Below, piece after piece: positions 19,947-28,965 of a stretch of 64,000 bases of DNA (position 1 is the stretch's first letter; each line of letters opens with the position of its first letter). This DNA comes from Synechococcus sp. JA-2-3B'a(2-13). GTDB lineage: Bacteria; Cyanobacteriota; Cyanobacteriia; Thermostichales; Thermostichaceae. A model generated the notes under the pieces. That model had not been told where the DNA came from, did not search any database, and saw only the letters and a list, made by a program, of their open reading frames with translations. Made by a program: the position numbers and the translations under genes. Location: NCBI RefSeq assembly GCF_000013225.1, contig NC_007776.1, forward strand, positions 329,277 through 393,276, read 5' to 3'.

Positions 19947-20912
19947 GTGCGGCTGGAGTTGTTGCAAGCCTTTTTGAACGTGGTGGAAACGGGCAGCTTT
20001 TTGGCCGCTGCTCGCCTCAGCGGTCTGACCCAATCGGCTATTAGCCGCCAGATCCAGGCCCTGGAAGAAGCGGTGGGCGCTCCGCTGTTGCATCGCAAAA
20101 GCCCGGTGGCTCTAACCGTAGCTGGGGAACGGCTTTTGCCCCATGCCCGTCGCATCTGTCAAGAATGGCAGCGGGCTCAGGAAAGCATTCGAGAATGGCT
20201 GCAGGGCCAGCAAACCGAGCTCTGCATTGCTGGGATCCATTCTCTGATCGCCCATCAACTGCCGCCGGTGCTGCAACAGTTTTGCCGGGAGTATCCAGAG
20301 GTGCAGTTGCGGGTTACCGCTCTGGGCAGCGACCGCGCCTTAAAGGTGCTCAGGGATGGGCTGGTGGATGTGGCCCTGGTGATGGAGAACCCCCTGATGA
20401 CGCGGGGGGCAGAGCTGGTGGTGGAGCCACTGTACTCCGAGCCAATTCAAGTATTGATGCCCGCCACCCATCCCCTCAGCCGCTACGAGCGGATCCCCTG
20501 GAAGGTGCTGGCGGAGTATCCCCAGGCTGTGTTCAAGGATGGCTATGCCATGCGCTCCTTGGTGGGATCCCATCTGGCCCGGCAGGGGCTTCCCCTGAAA
20601 GCAGCCCTGGAACTGAACACCTTGGATGCCTTTCGGGGGGTGGTGCGACAGGGGCAGCTCATTGCCCTCCTGCCGGAGTCGGCCCTGGTGGACTGCTGCG
20701 CCGATCCGGATTTGCAGGTGCGACCCACCGAGCCCCCCCTCTTGAGGCGACAGGTGGTTATGGTTACCACCAGCGATCGCTATCGGATCCCTCCCATTCG
20801 CCGGTTTTTGCAGTTGGCCGCCCAGCTTATCAGGCAGTCTGAGGTTGAGCCTGCTTCCGGTACAGATCCCCATTTCCCTCAGCCCTCTGCCGGGCTGTTG
20901 TCAGTTCTGTAG
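19947..20912 (+). CDS. LysR-family transcriptional regulator
   Basis: A 321-residue LysR regulator starting at GTG. The N-terminal winged helix-turn-helix is clear: LELLQAFLNVVETGSFLAAA, RLSGLTQSAISRQIQALEEA, VGAPLLHRKS. The C-terminal part (about 90-300) is the usual effector-binding domain. It is divergent from the serine hydrolase gene with a 124-base gap, the arrangement in which LysR proteins often control the neighbour; that link is only inferred. The effector is unknown. Confidence 0.92.
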   Translation: MRLELLQAFLNVVETGSFLAAARLSGLTQSAISRQIQALEEAVGAPLLHRKSPVALTVAGERLLPHARRICQEWQRAQESIREWLQGQQTELCIAGIHSLIAHQLPPVLQQFCREYPEVQLRVTALGSDRALKVLRDGLVDVALVMENPLMTRGAELVVEPLYSEPIQVLMPATHPLSRYERIPWKVLAEYPQAVFKDGYAMRSLVGSHLARQGLPLKAALELNTLDAFRGVVRQGQLIALLPESALVDCCADPDLQVRPTEPPLLRRQVVMVTTSDRYRIPPIRRFLQLAAQLIRQSEVEPASGTDPHFPQPSAGLLSVL

Positions 20913-21025
20913 GGATTTTTTGTAGAAATTTCTGTAAGTTGTCAAATACCTGTATCGGTAGTTGCAAGTGTTCCGCCGTTATCTCCCCCTACTTGGGTAG
21001 CCCAGCGCTCCCGACCGCCGATGCT

Positions 21026-22066
21026 ATGAGCCAAGAGTTTCGCGAGCTGTTGAAAAAAATCGGCAGCGGCACCCACACCCACCAGGATCTCAGCCGGGCA
21101 GAGGCCGCCAGCGCTGCTCGAATGCTCCTGCGGGGGGAGGCCACTCCCGCCCAGATCGGGGCTTTTTTAATTGCCCACCGCATCAAGCGCCCCACTGCCG
21201 AAGAGCTGGCCGGTATGTTGGATGCCTACGCAGAAGACGGCCCTCTTCTGCCCCAACGGGATTTGCCCCATCCCTTGATCATCTTTGGCCATCCCTACGA
21301 TGGCCGCTCGCGGACTGCGCCGCTGGGGGTGCTGGTGGCTTTGCTGCTGGCGGCGGCAGGGTCAGCCGTTTTGCTGCATGGCTCTGGCTTCTGTCCCACC
21401 AAGTATGGGCTGCCCTTGGAAGCGGTGTGGCGGAGCTTGGGGGTGGATTGGCGAGGGCTATCCCTGGAGCGGGTGGGGCAACTGCTGGAACAAACCGGGC
21501 TGGGATTTTTGTATTTGCCCACCTGTTTTCCCCAGGCTCAGGCTCTGATGGACTACCGGGATCAAATCGGCAAGCGCCCCCCCTTGGCCACCTTGGAACT
21601 GGTCTGGACGCCCTACCAAGGCCCCTTTCACCTGGTGGCCGGCTATGTGCATCCTCCCACCGAGGCCACGATGCTGGAGCTGTTTGCCCTGCGGGAGATC
21701 CGGCAATTTACCACCGTCAAAGGTTTGGAAGGCAGTTGCGACCTGCCGCGGGAACGGGCGGCCATTCTCAACCAGGGCGGGAAACGGCTGCTCTTGAAGG
21801 CCAGAGATTGCCACTTGGCAGGCCCGGAGATTCCCTTCTCCGGCGAGAAAGAGCTGCTCCAACAGATGCAGCAGGTGCTCAGCGGGGATCCCTGTGAACT
21901 CACCCCAGCCGTTCTCTGGAATGGGGGTAGCTATCTGTGGCTCCTCGGCCACGCCCCATCCTTGCCAGAAGGGATCCAACAGGCGGAAGACCTGCTTCGC
22001 TCTGGACGGGTGATGGAGAAGCTGAAACAACTGATCCGGGTGATCGACCTGATACATTTACGCTGA
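21026..22066 (+). CDS. Anthranilate phosphoribosyltransferase-like (TrpD2-type) protein
   Basis: About 346 residues from the ATG at 21026 (MSQEFRELLKKIGSGTHTHQ); the frame is open from 20939 but the family begins here. It has the N-terminal helical domain with LLRGEATPAQIGAFLIAHRI and the phosphoribosyltransferase domain. The PRPP site, normally GTGGD in TrpD, reads GHPYDGRSRTAP, so it is a diverged paralogue of the YbiB/TrpD2 kind rather than the tryptophan enzyme. The last four codons and the stop (LIHLR region) lie inside the 283-bp repeat that begins at 22049. The true substrate is unknown. Confidence 0.85.
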   Translation: MSQEFRELLKKIGSGTHTHQDLSRAEAASAARMLLRGEATPAQIGAFLIAHRIKRPTAEELAGMLDAYAEDGPLLPQRDLPHPLIIFGHPYDGRSRTAPLGVLVALLLAAAGSAVLLHGSGFCPTKYGLPLEAVWRSLGVDWRGLSLERVGQLLEQTGLGFLYLPTCFPQAQALMDYRDQIGKRPPLATLELVWTPYQGPFHLVAGYVHPPTEATMLELFALREIRQFTTVKGLEGSCDLPRERAAILNQGGKRLLLKARDCHLAGPEIPFSGEKELLQQMQQVLSGDPCELTPAVLWNGGSYLWLLGHAPSLPEGIQQAEDLLRSGRVMEKLKQLIRVIDLIHLR

Positions 22067-22331
22067 ACACTGCTGAACATCACTGTTCAACTATGCAGCG
22101 ATAGCATTCTGTTTGTTTCCAAACAGAATGGCGGTATCCCGCAAAGCTTTGAGTAGAATACCCAAAGCGCAGTTTCCGTGTCGTCTTACTACCAATTTTC
22201 TGCTTTGCTTTGGCTACCATGTTGGCAGACTCGAAAGTAAACAGAAAGATCAACTGGTAGTAATCCGTACTGAACATATTATACATTATTTTCAGTATAG
22301 TTGAGCTTATTATTGACTAGAGTCATGCTCT
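22049..22331 (+). repeat. 283-bp structured repeat, copy A
   Basis: Nearly identical to copy B at 34392-34674, which is on the opposite strand, and related to the diverged copy C at 54914-55185. It begins CTGATACATTTACGCTGAAC and ends AGTCATGCTCT. It contains two strong hairpins (TGAACA-TCAC-TGTTCA and an 11-bp stem around 22104-22130), then the exactly conserved box GGCGGTATCCCGCAAAGC. No protein is convincing in it; a 68-codon frame on the other strand is a by-product. It may be a miniature transposable element, a structured RNA, or both. Confidence 0.88.
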
Positions 22332-22385
22332 CCTAGGACTGGCATCCCCTGTTTTGATGGCTGGAGTCAAGCTCTCCAGCCCAGG

Positions 22386-22416
22386 GAAAAAAGCCCCCCG
22401 GCCAGCTCCAGGGGGC
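22386..22416 (-). terminator. Rho-independent terminator of the DUF4912 gene
   Basis: On the minus strand GCCCCC, a loop of about 11 bases, then GGGGGGC is followed by TTTTTT. It lies 23 bases after the stop codon of the DUF4912 gene. Confidence 0.88.
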
Positions 22417-22438
22417 AAGAAGGGAAAGGTTGGATCCT

Positions 22439-23719
22439 TCAGGGCAACAACTCTTCGATGGCCTCTTCTTTGGTGTTGGTGCGGCGGGAGAGGGTGCGGC
22501 GGTCGAAGGTCATGTGGATCTCCCGGTTTTGCTCGCCATCGGCAGCCACCGCAAAGATGGGGAAGTCGATGTTGCCGTCTGGGAAAGCCATGTGGAAGCG
22601 GAAGGTGCCATCGGGGTTGAGCTGGATCTTGCGCCCGCCAATGGTAACGGTGGCATCCGGCTCTGTGGCCCCATAGACAATCAGCTCGGCATCGGCCACC
22701 AACCAGAACTTGCGAGAGCGCTGCGGCAGCACTTCGGAAGCCCCCGAGAACAGGCCCAGGCCGGATCCTGAAGCCATCCAGGGAGCAGCGGGCACCTCCG
22801 CCATGGCCATCCCCATCATGCCCACACCCGAGGGGATGATAAACGAGCTGATGGCCTGCTCGGGCACCAATTGGCGGCTGCCCATCTGGTGGCTGCCAAA
22901 CAGGGATCCCGCCACCCGCATCGCCTCAAAGCCACCCACCATTTCCAGGAAGGGATCGACCGTGGCACCCTGCTGCGGCTCATCGCCTTTGTAGTCCACC
23001 ACGCCCATGCCGGTGGCGCTGCGCTTGTAGGGCTCGCTGAGCTGGTAAAGGGTGCGGCCCTGCAGAGCCATGTCGAAGGGCACTGTCAGGAAGTGCTCTT
23101 CAAACCAGTCGGAGGGAAAGACTGGCGGCACCATCACCGCCGCCGAGCGGGCCAACATCAGCCAGCGGCCATCTGCCGTCCGGTAGCCAATTTCCACAAT
23201 GTAGGAACGATCGCTCACCGGGATCGGCAAATACCACTCCCGCGCCAACTCGTCACAGGGGTACTCCTGCATGCTGTGGGCCGGCTGGTAGCTGAAATCG
23301 ATATCCGTCACATCGTAGAGGCGCAGCGCCAACTGTTGGCCGCCCTCGCGGCGCTTGCTTTCTTTAGCCTCGTTGGGCACATCCCAATAGGCGTAGGCCC
23401 ACTGGGGATCCCGCGGCAGCAAAACGATGCGGCTTTCCCCATAGCCCTCCGGCAGATCCCCCAGCCCTTTGTCCACATCGGCCAGATCCGTCTTGCCGGC
23501 AACCTCTTGACCCCTAAACTTCGTTTGGGTGACCGATTCTTGCCCCTTGGGCTCCGGCATGGCATCGACAGGGCGGCCAGCTTTGACTTGGGCCTCTCGA
23601 ATGGCCTCAATCAGCTGGTCTTTGGTCATGCGGCTGTACTTGGGGATCTGATAGCGGGCAGCTTCTTCCCGCAACTGCCGGATGGTCATTTCTTCCAACG
23701 GGATCCGCTCTTGTGGCAT
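22439..23719 (-). CDS. DUF4912 protein with Rho-N/SAP-like N-terminus
   Basis: A 426-residue protein. Residues about 8-48 (MTIRQLREEAARYQIPKYSR, MTKDQLIEAIREAQ) form a Rho-N/SAP-like helical motif that may bind nucleic acid. DUF4912 follows at about 85-250, including RIVLLPRDPQWAYAYWDVPN and DRSYIVEIGYRTADGRWLML. The C-terminal part holds a short beta-domain with VYGATEPDATVTIGGRKI and a Gly/Ala-rich linker. It ends with an acidic tail and a good terminator. DUF4912 has no settled function; some members accompany glycogen-branching or cell-envelope genes, which is not the case here. Confidence 0.88.
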   Translation of the reverse strand: MPQERIPLEEMTIRQLREEAARYQIPKYSRMTKDQLIEAIREAQVKAGRPVDAMPEPKGQESVTQTKFRGQEVAGKTDLADVDKGLGDLPEGYGESRIVLLPRDPQWAYAYWDVPNEAKESKRREGGQQLALRLYDVTDIDFSYQPAHSMQEYPCDELAREWYLPIPVSDRSYIVEIGYRTADGRWLMLARSAAVMVPPVFPSDWFEEHFLTVPFDMALQGRTLYQLSEPYKRSATGMGVVDYKGDEPQQGATVDPFLEMVGGFEAMRVAGSLFGSHQMGSRQLVPEQAISSFIIPSGVGMMGMAMAEVPAAPWMASGSGLGLFSGASEVLPQRSRKFWLVADAELIVYGATEPDATVTIGGRKIQLNPDGTFRFHMAFPDGNIDFPIFAVAADGEQNREIHMTFDRRTLSRRTNTKEEAIEELLP

Positions 23720-24070
23720 GGTCGGGGTCTCCTGTCTTCGACAAATCGGGCTTCGTGCAATGCTCCAGCTTTTGTCCTATGGGCCGATCCCAGCTTGTGG
23801 TTCTGAGGACAACTTGAACCTGCTGATGTATCGGCTTGCCTCGGGCTCTCCAGCCGCTGATGACCACAGGTGGGGATCAACGGGGATCATCAAGAATGAT
23901 GAACCCATGTTTGCGTATTTTTGCCTGTCGGTCAAGACCCTGGGGATCGCTGGGGATCAATCTCTTGTTCTCCGACCCACCTTTAGGGAGAGGCCAGGAG
24001 CCCCAGCTGCTCTCAAGCCAAGGGGAAGACTGCGCGGGATCCCCTGCCGAACCGGCCCTGCCTGGGTAGC
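23720..24070. other. 351-base intergenic region
   Basis: No gene is recognised. The stretch is rich in GGGGATC-type motifs (for example around 23870-23890 and 23940-23965), close relatives of the GGGATCCC palindrome. The promoters for the divergent DUF4912 and secreted-protein genes should lie here, but no convincing boxes were identified. Confidence 0.5.
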
Positions 24071-24130
24071 ATGAGGGAGGATGAGCGGTTGCCGAGCGGG
24101 CCGCAGGTTTTGAGGCCAAGAGGTGTGGGC

Positions 24131-24979
24131 ATGAGGTGGTGGAAGTATAGGATTCAAGGCATACGGATCCAAGTGAGCTGGGCAGCACTGGGGATCCTGC
24201 TGGCGGGGCCGGTCTTGCCGGTGGAAGCTGTGGATGCCCAAACGCTGTTTCCTCCCCTTTACCGCTTGCAAGGGGGATCCCCTACCCTGCCCGCTTCTGA
24301 AGCAACGCCCTGGCGTCCAGTAACCCAGGATTCTGTTCCGCTCCCACAAACAGATCAAGCCGATCCAAAAGTCCAGCCGGCCCAACCCGGCCATGGAGAA
24401 GTGGCAGAAGGCCCGGTTTTCGATCTGGATCTGTTGCGGCAGTTCGGCACCAGCCCTGGCGGCAGTGGCTCTGGATCCCGGCAGGGGGAAGTGATCGGGC
24501 CGGGCAGCGGCCAGAGTGGGGTGCGCGGAGCCAGTCCTGGCTCAGGGGTGGGCACAGGCCAAGGGCCAGGGGGCGGAACGGGTCTGGAGGCGGGATCCCA
24601 GCGGCGGGAACCGCAAGTGACAGGGTTGATTGTGGATGCACGAGGCTTGGATTTCTTGCCTAGCCAGTCAATGCGCTTGTTTGATCCCGATGGCAATCAA
24701 GTCTATACCCCCGTTACTCTTGGCCAAGACCTCAACGCGGCTTTTGTGGGCAGCGAGGGCACAGCTGCCTATGCCACCTCGGAAGAGCAGGCCCGCTCAC
24801 TGGTGAACCGCATCGGGGAACGGCCTCACCGCATTCGTGCCATCCGCACCCTGGGCTACGACCTGGTGATTTCCGCCGAAGATGCTTTTAGTCTGCGCCA
24901 GATGAATGCGACAGATGGCTTTCTGGATCGCTTTGCTGTGGTGGTCATCTGGGATGGCAGCCAAGCCAGTCTCCCCTGA
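24131..24979 (+). CDS. Hypothetical secreted protein with Gly-rich linker
   Basis: About 282 residues from the ATG at 24131, which gives a signal peptide (MRWWKYRIQGIRIQVSWAAL, then GILLAGPVLPVEAVDA). The frame is open from 24071. The middle (about 85-175) is a Gly/Ser/Gln-rich linker (SPGGSGSGSRQGEVIGPGSG). The C-terminal 110 residues form a compact domain (TGLIVDARGLDFLPSQSMRL to RFAVVVIWDG). It loosely resembles secreted proteins of the LPP20/FlgO type, which I cannot confirm. It is followed by the GT9 gene on the same strand. Confidence 0.7.
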   Translation: MRWWKYRIQGIRIQVSWAALGILLAGPVLPVEAVDAQTLFPPLYRLQGGSPTLPASEATPWRPVTQDSVPLPQTDQADPKVQPAQPGHGEVAEGPVFDLDLLRQFGTSPGGSGSGSRQGEVIGPGSGQSGVRGASPGSGVGTGQGPGGGTGLEAGSQRREPQVTGLIVDARGLDFLPSQSMRLFDPDGNQVYTPVTLGQDLNAAFVGSEGTAAYATSEEQARSLVNRIGERPHRIRAIRTLGYDLVISAEDAFSLRQMNATDGFLDRFAVVVIWDGSQASLP

Positions 24980-25106
24980 GGCCCAGGGATCCCAGCATGG
25001 CCATCAAAGCACAGGACAGAGGAATGCTAGCCTAGCAAAAGTGCTCTGTCTGCACCACCCGCACCACCTCCAGCGGGGTTGATATCTTCCTGGGGATCCC
25101 AGCCTT

Positions 25107-26228
25107 ATGCAACGGTTTGCCAACCAACCTCTGCGGGAACATCCCCACCTGGCGGTGTTTTCCTCCAGCAAGGTGGGCAATTTTGTGGTTACCATCCCGC
25201 TGTTGCGGGGCCTCAAGGAAAAATACCCCGGCTGTGTGCTGGATTTTTTTGGCAGCGAGATTACCCGCGACTTTGAGCTCCACTGCCCCTACATCGACTT
25301 CAGCTTTCCTCTCTACAGCCGTCGTCCCGATTACCTCGAGGCCCTGACCGCTGCTGTGCGAGAACGGGTGACCCAGGCCGGCCCCTACGACTTGGCCATC
25401 AATTGCGACGAGTTTAGCGAGCTCAACCTGGTGGCGGTAACGGCCCTGCGCCCCCAGTACATTGCCGGGGCCGGCTTGACTCTGGATTTTCGCCGCAAGT
25501 TGGACCCCGGCTCCGACCCGGTACAGCGCATGCTCCAGGATGACGACTGGAACGGCCTGGAGTTTCTGCAGCGCTACAAAGGGATCCTCACCAGCAACTA
25601 CATCGCCGAAATCTTCTGTCGCCTGGCGTACGTGGAGACGGATTTTTTCCGCCTGGAGCTGCCCAGCCGGGATCCCGGTTTTCCGGTGCCAGAGGTTTTG
25701 GTGCACATCACCACTACCCGCCGCGCCAAGATGTGGCCTCTGGAGTACTGGCGGCAGGTGATCCAGTGGTGCCAAGGCCAGGGCCTGCAGGTGGGGCTAA
25801 TCGGCAGCGCGCCGGAGCTGCAGCGATCCCTCTACCACGGCGGCAGCAGCGAAGACGAACTGCTGGCCCAAACGGGAATGGTTGACCTGCGGGGCAAAAC
25901 CAGCCTCATGGAGCTGGCGGGGGCCCTGAAGCGGGCGCGGGTGTGTATCTCCGTGGATGCGGGGCCGATGCACATCGCGGCGGCAGTGGGCTGTCCCACC
26001 ATTGCCCTGTTTGGCAACGATGCCGATGGGGATGGGGCCAGCCCGGTGCGACTGTGGGCTCCTCGTCTGCCCCACGTCTATCTCACCCAAACCGCCTACA
26101 AGTGCCGGGTCTGCGCAGAGAACAAGTTCAAAAACGAAACCTGCCTGGTGGAGGGTCATCCCTGTATGGCCCATCTCAAGCCGGAAACGGTCATCGGCTA
26201 CTTGAAAGAGATTCTCAAGCAAACCTAG
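25107..26228 (+). CDS. Glycosyltransferase family 9 (heptosyltransferase-like)
   Basis: A 373-residue GT-B enzyme of family GT9, the ADP-heptose:LPS heptosyltransferase group. The N-terminal half has VFSSSKVGNFVVTIPLLRGL (acceptor side). The C-terminal half has the donor-binding signature LMELAGALKRARVCISVDAG, followed by PMHIAAAVGCPTIALFG. Several cysteines near the C-terminus (KCRVCAENK, CLVEGHPCMAH) are also common in the family. It probably acts on lipopolysaccharide or another cell-surface glycan at the cytoplasmic membrane face. The sugar is not predictable. Confidence 0.9.
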   Translation: MQRFANQPLREHPHLAVFSSSKVGNFVVTIPLLRGLKEKYPGCVLDFFGSEITRDFELHCPYIDFSFPLYSRRPDYLEALTAAVRERVTQAGPYDLAINCDEFSELNLVAVTALRPQYIAGAGLTLDFRRKLDPGSDPVQRMLQDDDWNGLEFLQRYKGILTSNYIAEIFCRLAYVETDFFRLELPSRDPGFPVPEVLVHITTTRRAKMWPLEYWRQVIQWCQGQGLQVGLIGSAPELQRSLYHGGSSEDELLAQTGMVDLRGKTSLMELAGALKRARVCISVDAGPMHIAAAVGCPTIALFGNDADGDGASPVRLWAPRLPHVYLTQTAYKCRVCAENKFKNETCLVEGHPCMAHLKPETVIGYLKEILKQT

Positions 26229-26235
26229 AGGTTCC

Positions 26236-26275
26236 ACGCCCTCACCCCCAGCCCCTCTCCCAAAGAGAGAGGGGA
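26236..26275. repeat. Palindromic intergenic repeat after the GT9 gene
   Basis: GCCCCTCTCCC, a short loop, then GAGAGAGGGGAGC form a hairpin of about 8 bp just after the GT9 stop codon, preceded by CCTCACCCCCA. This motif is a common cyanobacterial intergenic repeat and may act as a transcript end, although no T-run follows. Confidence 0.6.
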
Positions 26276-26476
26276 GCTATGGAGCGACGGGGTGAGTTGT
26301 TTCATGGCTACTTGAAATGGCCATGTCTTGGGATCCCCATCTTTTTCCCCCTGGGAATCAGGGGGGCCGGTGGGCAGCAAGGAGTGCCCAGGGGCGCAGT
26401 TCGGATCCCTGGAAGTCCGTTTAAGCTGAGAGTTCAAGGCTGAAAACTTAGTGCCTAAACCATTTGGGTGTGAGCT

Positions 26477-27418
26477 GTGACTTTGGAGATGTGGTATCGC
26501 CACCAGCTGAGCCGCTTTGCAGAGTGGGGAAAAATAAGGCTCTGGCAAGGAGTTGCCCTGAAGCTGCTGGCCACTGCTTGCTTTGCCTGTTTAGGCGCGA
26601 TCATCCGGCTCAACACTCCCGCCCTTCACCCCTTTCAGATTGTGTTTTTGCGCAACCTATTCGGGTTTCTCGCCCTGTCGCCGCTGGTGTTGCGGGCTGG
26701 GATCCAGTCTCTGCACACCGCCAAGATGGAGTTTTACCTCCTGCGCTCGGCGATCAGCACGGTGGGGATGTTGCTCTCCTTTTGGGCAGCCAGCCTGTTG
26801 CCTCTGGCAGAAGCTACGGCGCTGAGCTTTGTTCAACTTTTGTTTGCCGGCACGATGGCGGTATGGGTGTTGGGCGAGCAGATGCGCTCGTCCCGCTGGC
26901 TGGGATTGGGCCTGGGGTTTGCCGGGGCTTTGGTGATGTTGAGGCCAGGCTTCCGAGAGTTTTCTCTGGGAACAGGGCTGGCCTTGGGGGCGGCAGCACT
27001 CTTTGCCTGGGTGACCATCGTGCTCAAGATCCTCTCCCGCACCGAGTCCAGCCTCACGATTACGGCCTACATGGGCCTGCTGCAGACCCCCCTTTCCTTT
27101 CTGGCTGCCGTCTGGGTTTGGACCTGGCCTTCTCCTGAGCAGTGGCTGTGGATGGTGGCCATGGGGCTACTGGGCAGCATTGGCCAGGTGGCCCTCGCCC
27201 AGGCCTACAAGCTGGCTGAGGTGACGATGCTGCTGCCTCTGGATTTCTCCCGTCTGCTCTGGGCCAGCCTAATCGGGTTTTGGGTGTTTGCCGAGATCCC
27301 GGATGGGTGGACTTGGATGGGCGGAGCCTTGATCTTGGTGGGCGCCACCTCTGGAGCCTACGGCGAAGCCCGCCTGCCCACAATGCCGACCCAGGCCCGT
27401 ACCGGCGGAGTTGGATAG
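26477..27418 (+). CDS. DMT-superfamily (EamA) membrane transporter
   Basis: About 313 residues with ten hydrophobic segments in two EamA halves (about 28-165 and 172-300). The first half has LKLLATACFACLGAIIRLNT and ISTVGMLLSFWAASLLPLAE; the second has LGSIGQVALAQAYKLAEVTM. The frame opens with GTG at 26477; an ATG four codons on is equally possible. Members export or import amino acids, nucleobases or drugs; the substrate cannot be inferred. It is convergent with the GldA-like gene. Confidence 0.9.
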   Translation: MTLEMWYRHQLSRFAEWGKIRLWQGVALKLLATACFACLGAIIRLNTPALHPFQIVFLRNLFGFLALSPLVLRAGIQSLHTAKMEFYLLRSAISTVGMLLSFWAASLLPLAEATALSFVQLLFAGTMAVWVLGEQMRSSRWLGLGLGFAGALVMLRPGFREFSLGTGLALGAAALFAWVTIVLKILSRTESSLTITAYMGLLQTPLSFLAAVWVWTWPSPEQWLWMVAMGLLGSIGQVALAQAYKLAEVTMLLPLDFSRLLWASLIGFWVFAEIPDGWTWMGGALILVGATSGAYGEARLPTMPTQARTGGVG

Positions 27419-27442
27419 CAGACAGATATCCTCTGCCAGGAC

Positions 27443-28570
27443 TTACAGCCGAGGGAGAACAGGGCTGGAGCTGGTCAGGTCTGTGGTGGTAAGGGCCACC
27501 AACAGGGCTTCTGGACTGACGGGGAAGGGCAGGTGGTGGATGTCGGATCCTGGCTGGCAGGCCACTTGGGCAGCATGCAGCAGGTCGGCGGATCCCAAGT
27601 GACCTAGCTTGAGATCCCGCAAGTTGAGGGGCAGCCCCACCTGGCGGTAGAACTCCAGCAACTGGGTACGTGCTGCCAGCGCCAACTGGCTTCCCTGCAG
27701 GATCTCTTCTAGGCGGAGCTGGGCCAAAATGCCGAAAGCCACCTTCTCGCCGTGCAGGGTGGCCCGGTGCCCCGACAAGTGGGTTAGCCCGTTGTGGACA
27801 GCGTGGGCGGCCACGGTGCGACACTTAGCCCCACCCATGCCGCCGACGATCCCCGCCAGGCAGATGCAGGCATCCACCACCTGCTTCCAAGCGGTTCCGC
27901 CCGGCTCCCTCAAGGCCGCCGCCGATTGCTGGAGGAGCAAATCCCGCAGGACGCGGGCCTGCTGCACAGCGCCAATCACCAGGGCATCTTCTGAACTGCC
28001 GCTGCTGACGGAAGACTCGTACCACTTAGCCAAGGCATCTCCGATCCCGGCTACCAAGGTGCGAGGGGGAGCCTGACGAATGAGGTCGTAGTCCAAGATC
28101 AAGGCGGCTGGGGCCTGATCCAAGGCCACATCCCGCTGAAAAGCGCCGCTGTTGGAGTAGATATTGGATAGGGCACTCCAGGCGGCACAGGTGGCAGCAG
28201 AGGTGGGCACGGTAACCACGGGGATCCGCAGCCGGTGGGCCACCAGCTTGGCCGTATCCAGAGCCTTGCCCCCGCCTACCCCCAAGATGCCGGTTGTGGA
28301 CTCCGCCATGGCTAGCGCCTGCAAACGCGCCAGCTCCGACTCGCTGCAATCTACCCCGTAGGTAGTCCAGTGAACTTGGAGGGCGGGATCCCGCGCGAAA
28401 TTGCGCTGCAGAGGGGACTCAACCACAGCCAAGGAGCGTTCCCCCCCGATCACCAGCACACGGGATCCCAGTACCGCAAGGGGCACAGCTTCCAGAATGC
28501 CGCTGCCGCGGTACAGCCGACCTGGGGCCGGAATGGCAAGATCCAATTGGCAAGGAGAGGCGCTTAGCAT
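27443..28570 (-). CDS. GldA-like iron/zinc alcohol dehydrogenase
   Basis: A 375-residue member of the glycerol-dehydrogenase branch of the iron-containing alcohol dehydrogenases. NAD binding is indicated by GILGVGGGKALDTAKLVAHR and VVTVPTSAATCAAWSALSNI. Metal ligands are likely the Asp in VAGIGDALAKWYE and two His in HAVHNGLTHLSGH and RATLHGEKVAFG. Related cyanobacterial proteins are often annotated as glycerol dehydrogenase, but the sn-glycerol-1-phosphate dehydrogenase group shares these motifs. The substrate stays open. Confidence 0.88.
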   Translation of the reverse strand: MLSASPCQLDLAIPAPGRLYRGSGILEAVPLAVLGSRVLVIGGERSLAVVESPLQRNFARDPALQVHWTTYGVDCSESELARLQALAMAESTTGILGVGGGKALDTAKLVAHRLRIPVVTVPTSAATCAAWSALSNIYSNSGAFQRDVALDQAPAALILDYDLIRQAPPRTLVAGIGDALAKWYESSVSSGSSEDALVIGAVQQARVLRDLLLQQSAAALREPGGTAWKQVVDACICLAGIVGGMGGAKCRTVAAHAVHNGLTHLSGHRATLHGEKVAFGILAQLRLEEILQGSQLALAARTQLLEFYRQVGLPLNLRDLKLGHLGSADLLHAAQVACQPGSDIHHLPFPVSPEALLVALTTTDLTSSSPVLPRL

Positions 28571-28819
28571 TGCAAGAATGGGCGAGAAAAAGGACTCCGT
28601 CCCGCTATCGCGGTAGCTCAGTGTCCGTGAATACAGATAACGATCCTAGCCGCAAAAAGGGCTGCGCACCGCTGGCGCGAACGCAGATGGCTCACCCAAG
28701 GTCTGGCTATAGTTAAGCTGTTCATCCCCTCAACTCTGCAGCCTCTAAGGTCTCTGGCCCCCTGACACGTTCGCAGAAGTGTCGCGTAGCGACAACAGTT
28801 CTCAGCAAGGGATCCCACC

Positions 28820-28965
28820 ATGAACCCCACAACTCAACATCAGCTCATGCTCAAAATTGTGGCCGGCTCTGCTTGGGCCGATGGGCATTTGGAACCCCAG
28901 GAATTGGCCTACTTGGGATCCCTGCTGCGCCGCTATGGTTTGGAGCACGATACCGAGCTGCGAGA
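28820..28965 (+). pseudogene. TerB-like gene, 5' part, cut by mini-element
   Basis: The first 48 codons (MNPTTQHQLMLKIVAGSAWA, DGHLEPQELAYLGSLLRRYG, then LEHDTELRE) belong to a TerB-like helical domain of the tellurite-resistance/DUF533 type. At 28966 the frame enters the 228-bp element and soon leaves the family. The rest of the gene continues, in the same reading frame, at 29194. Removing the element gives an intact protein of about 139 residues. TerB-like domains are linked to membrane and metal-stress functions, but no role is known here. Confidence 0.9.

Noticed and set aside
22080-22286. 68-codon open frames in repeat copies A and B (22080-22286 minus, 34437-34643 plus)
   Set aside because: They follow from the two nearly identical repeats. 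Copy C, which keeps the hairpins, has no matching protein, and the frame has no family features.
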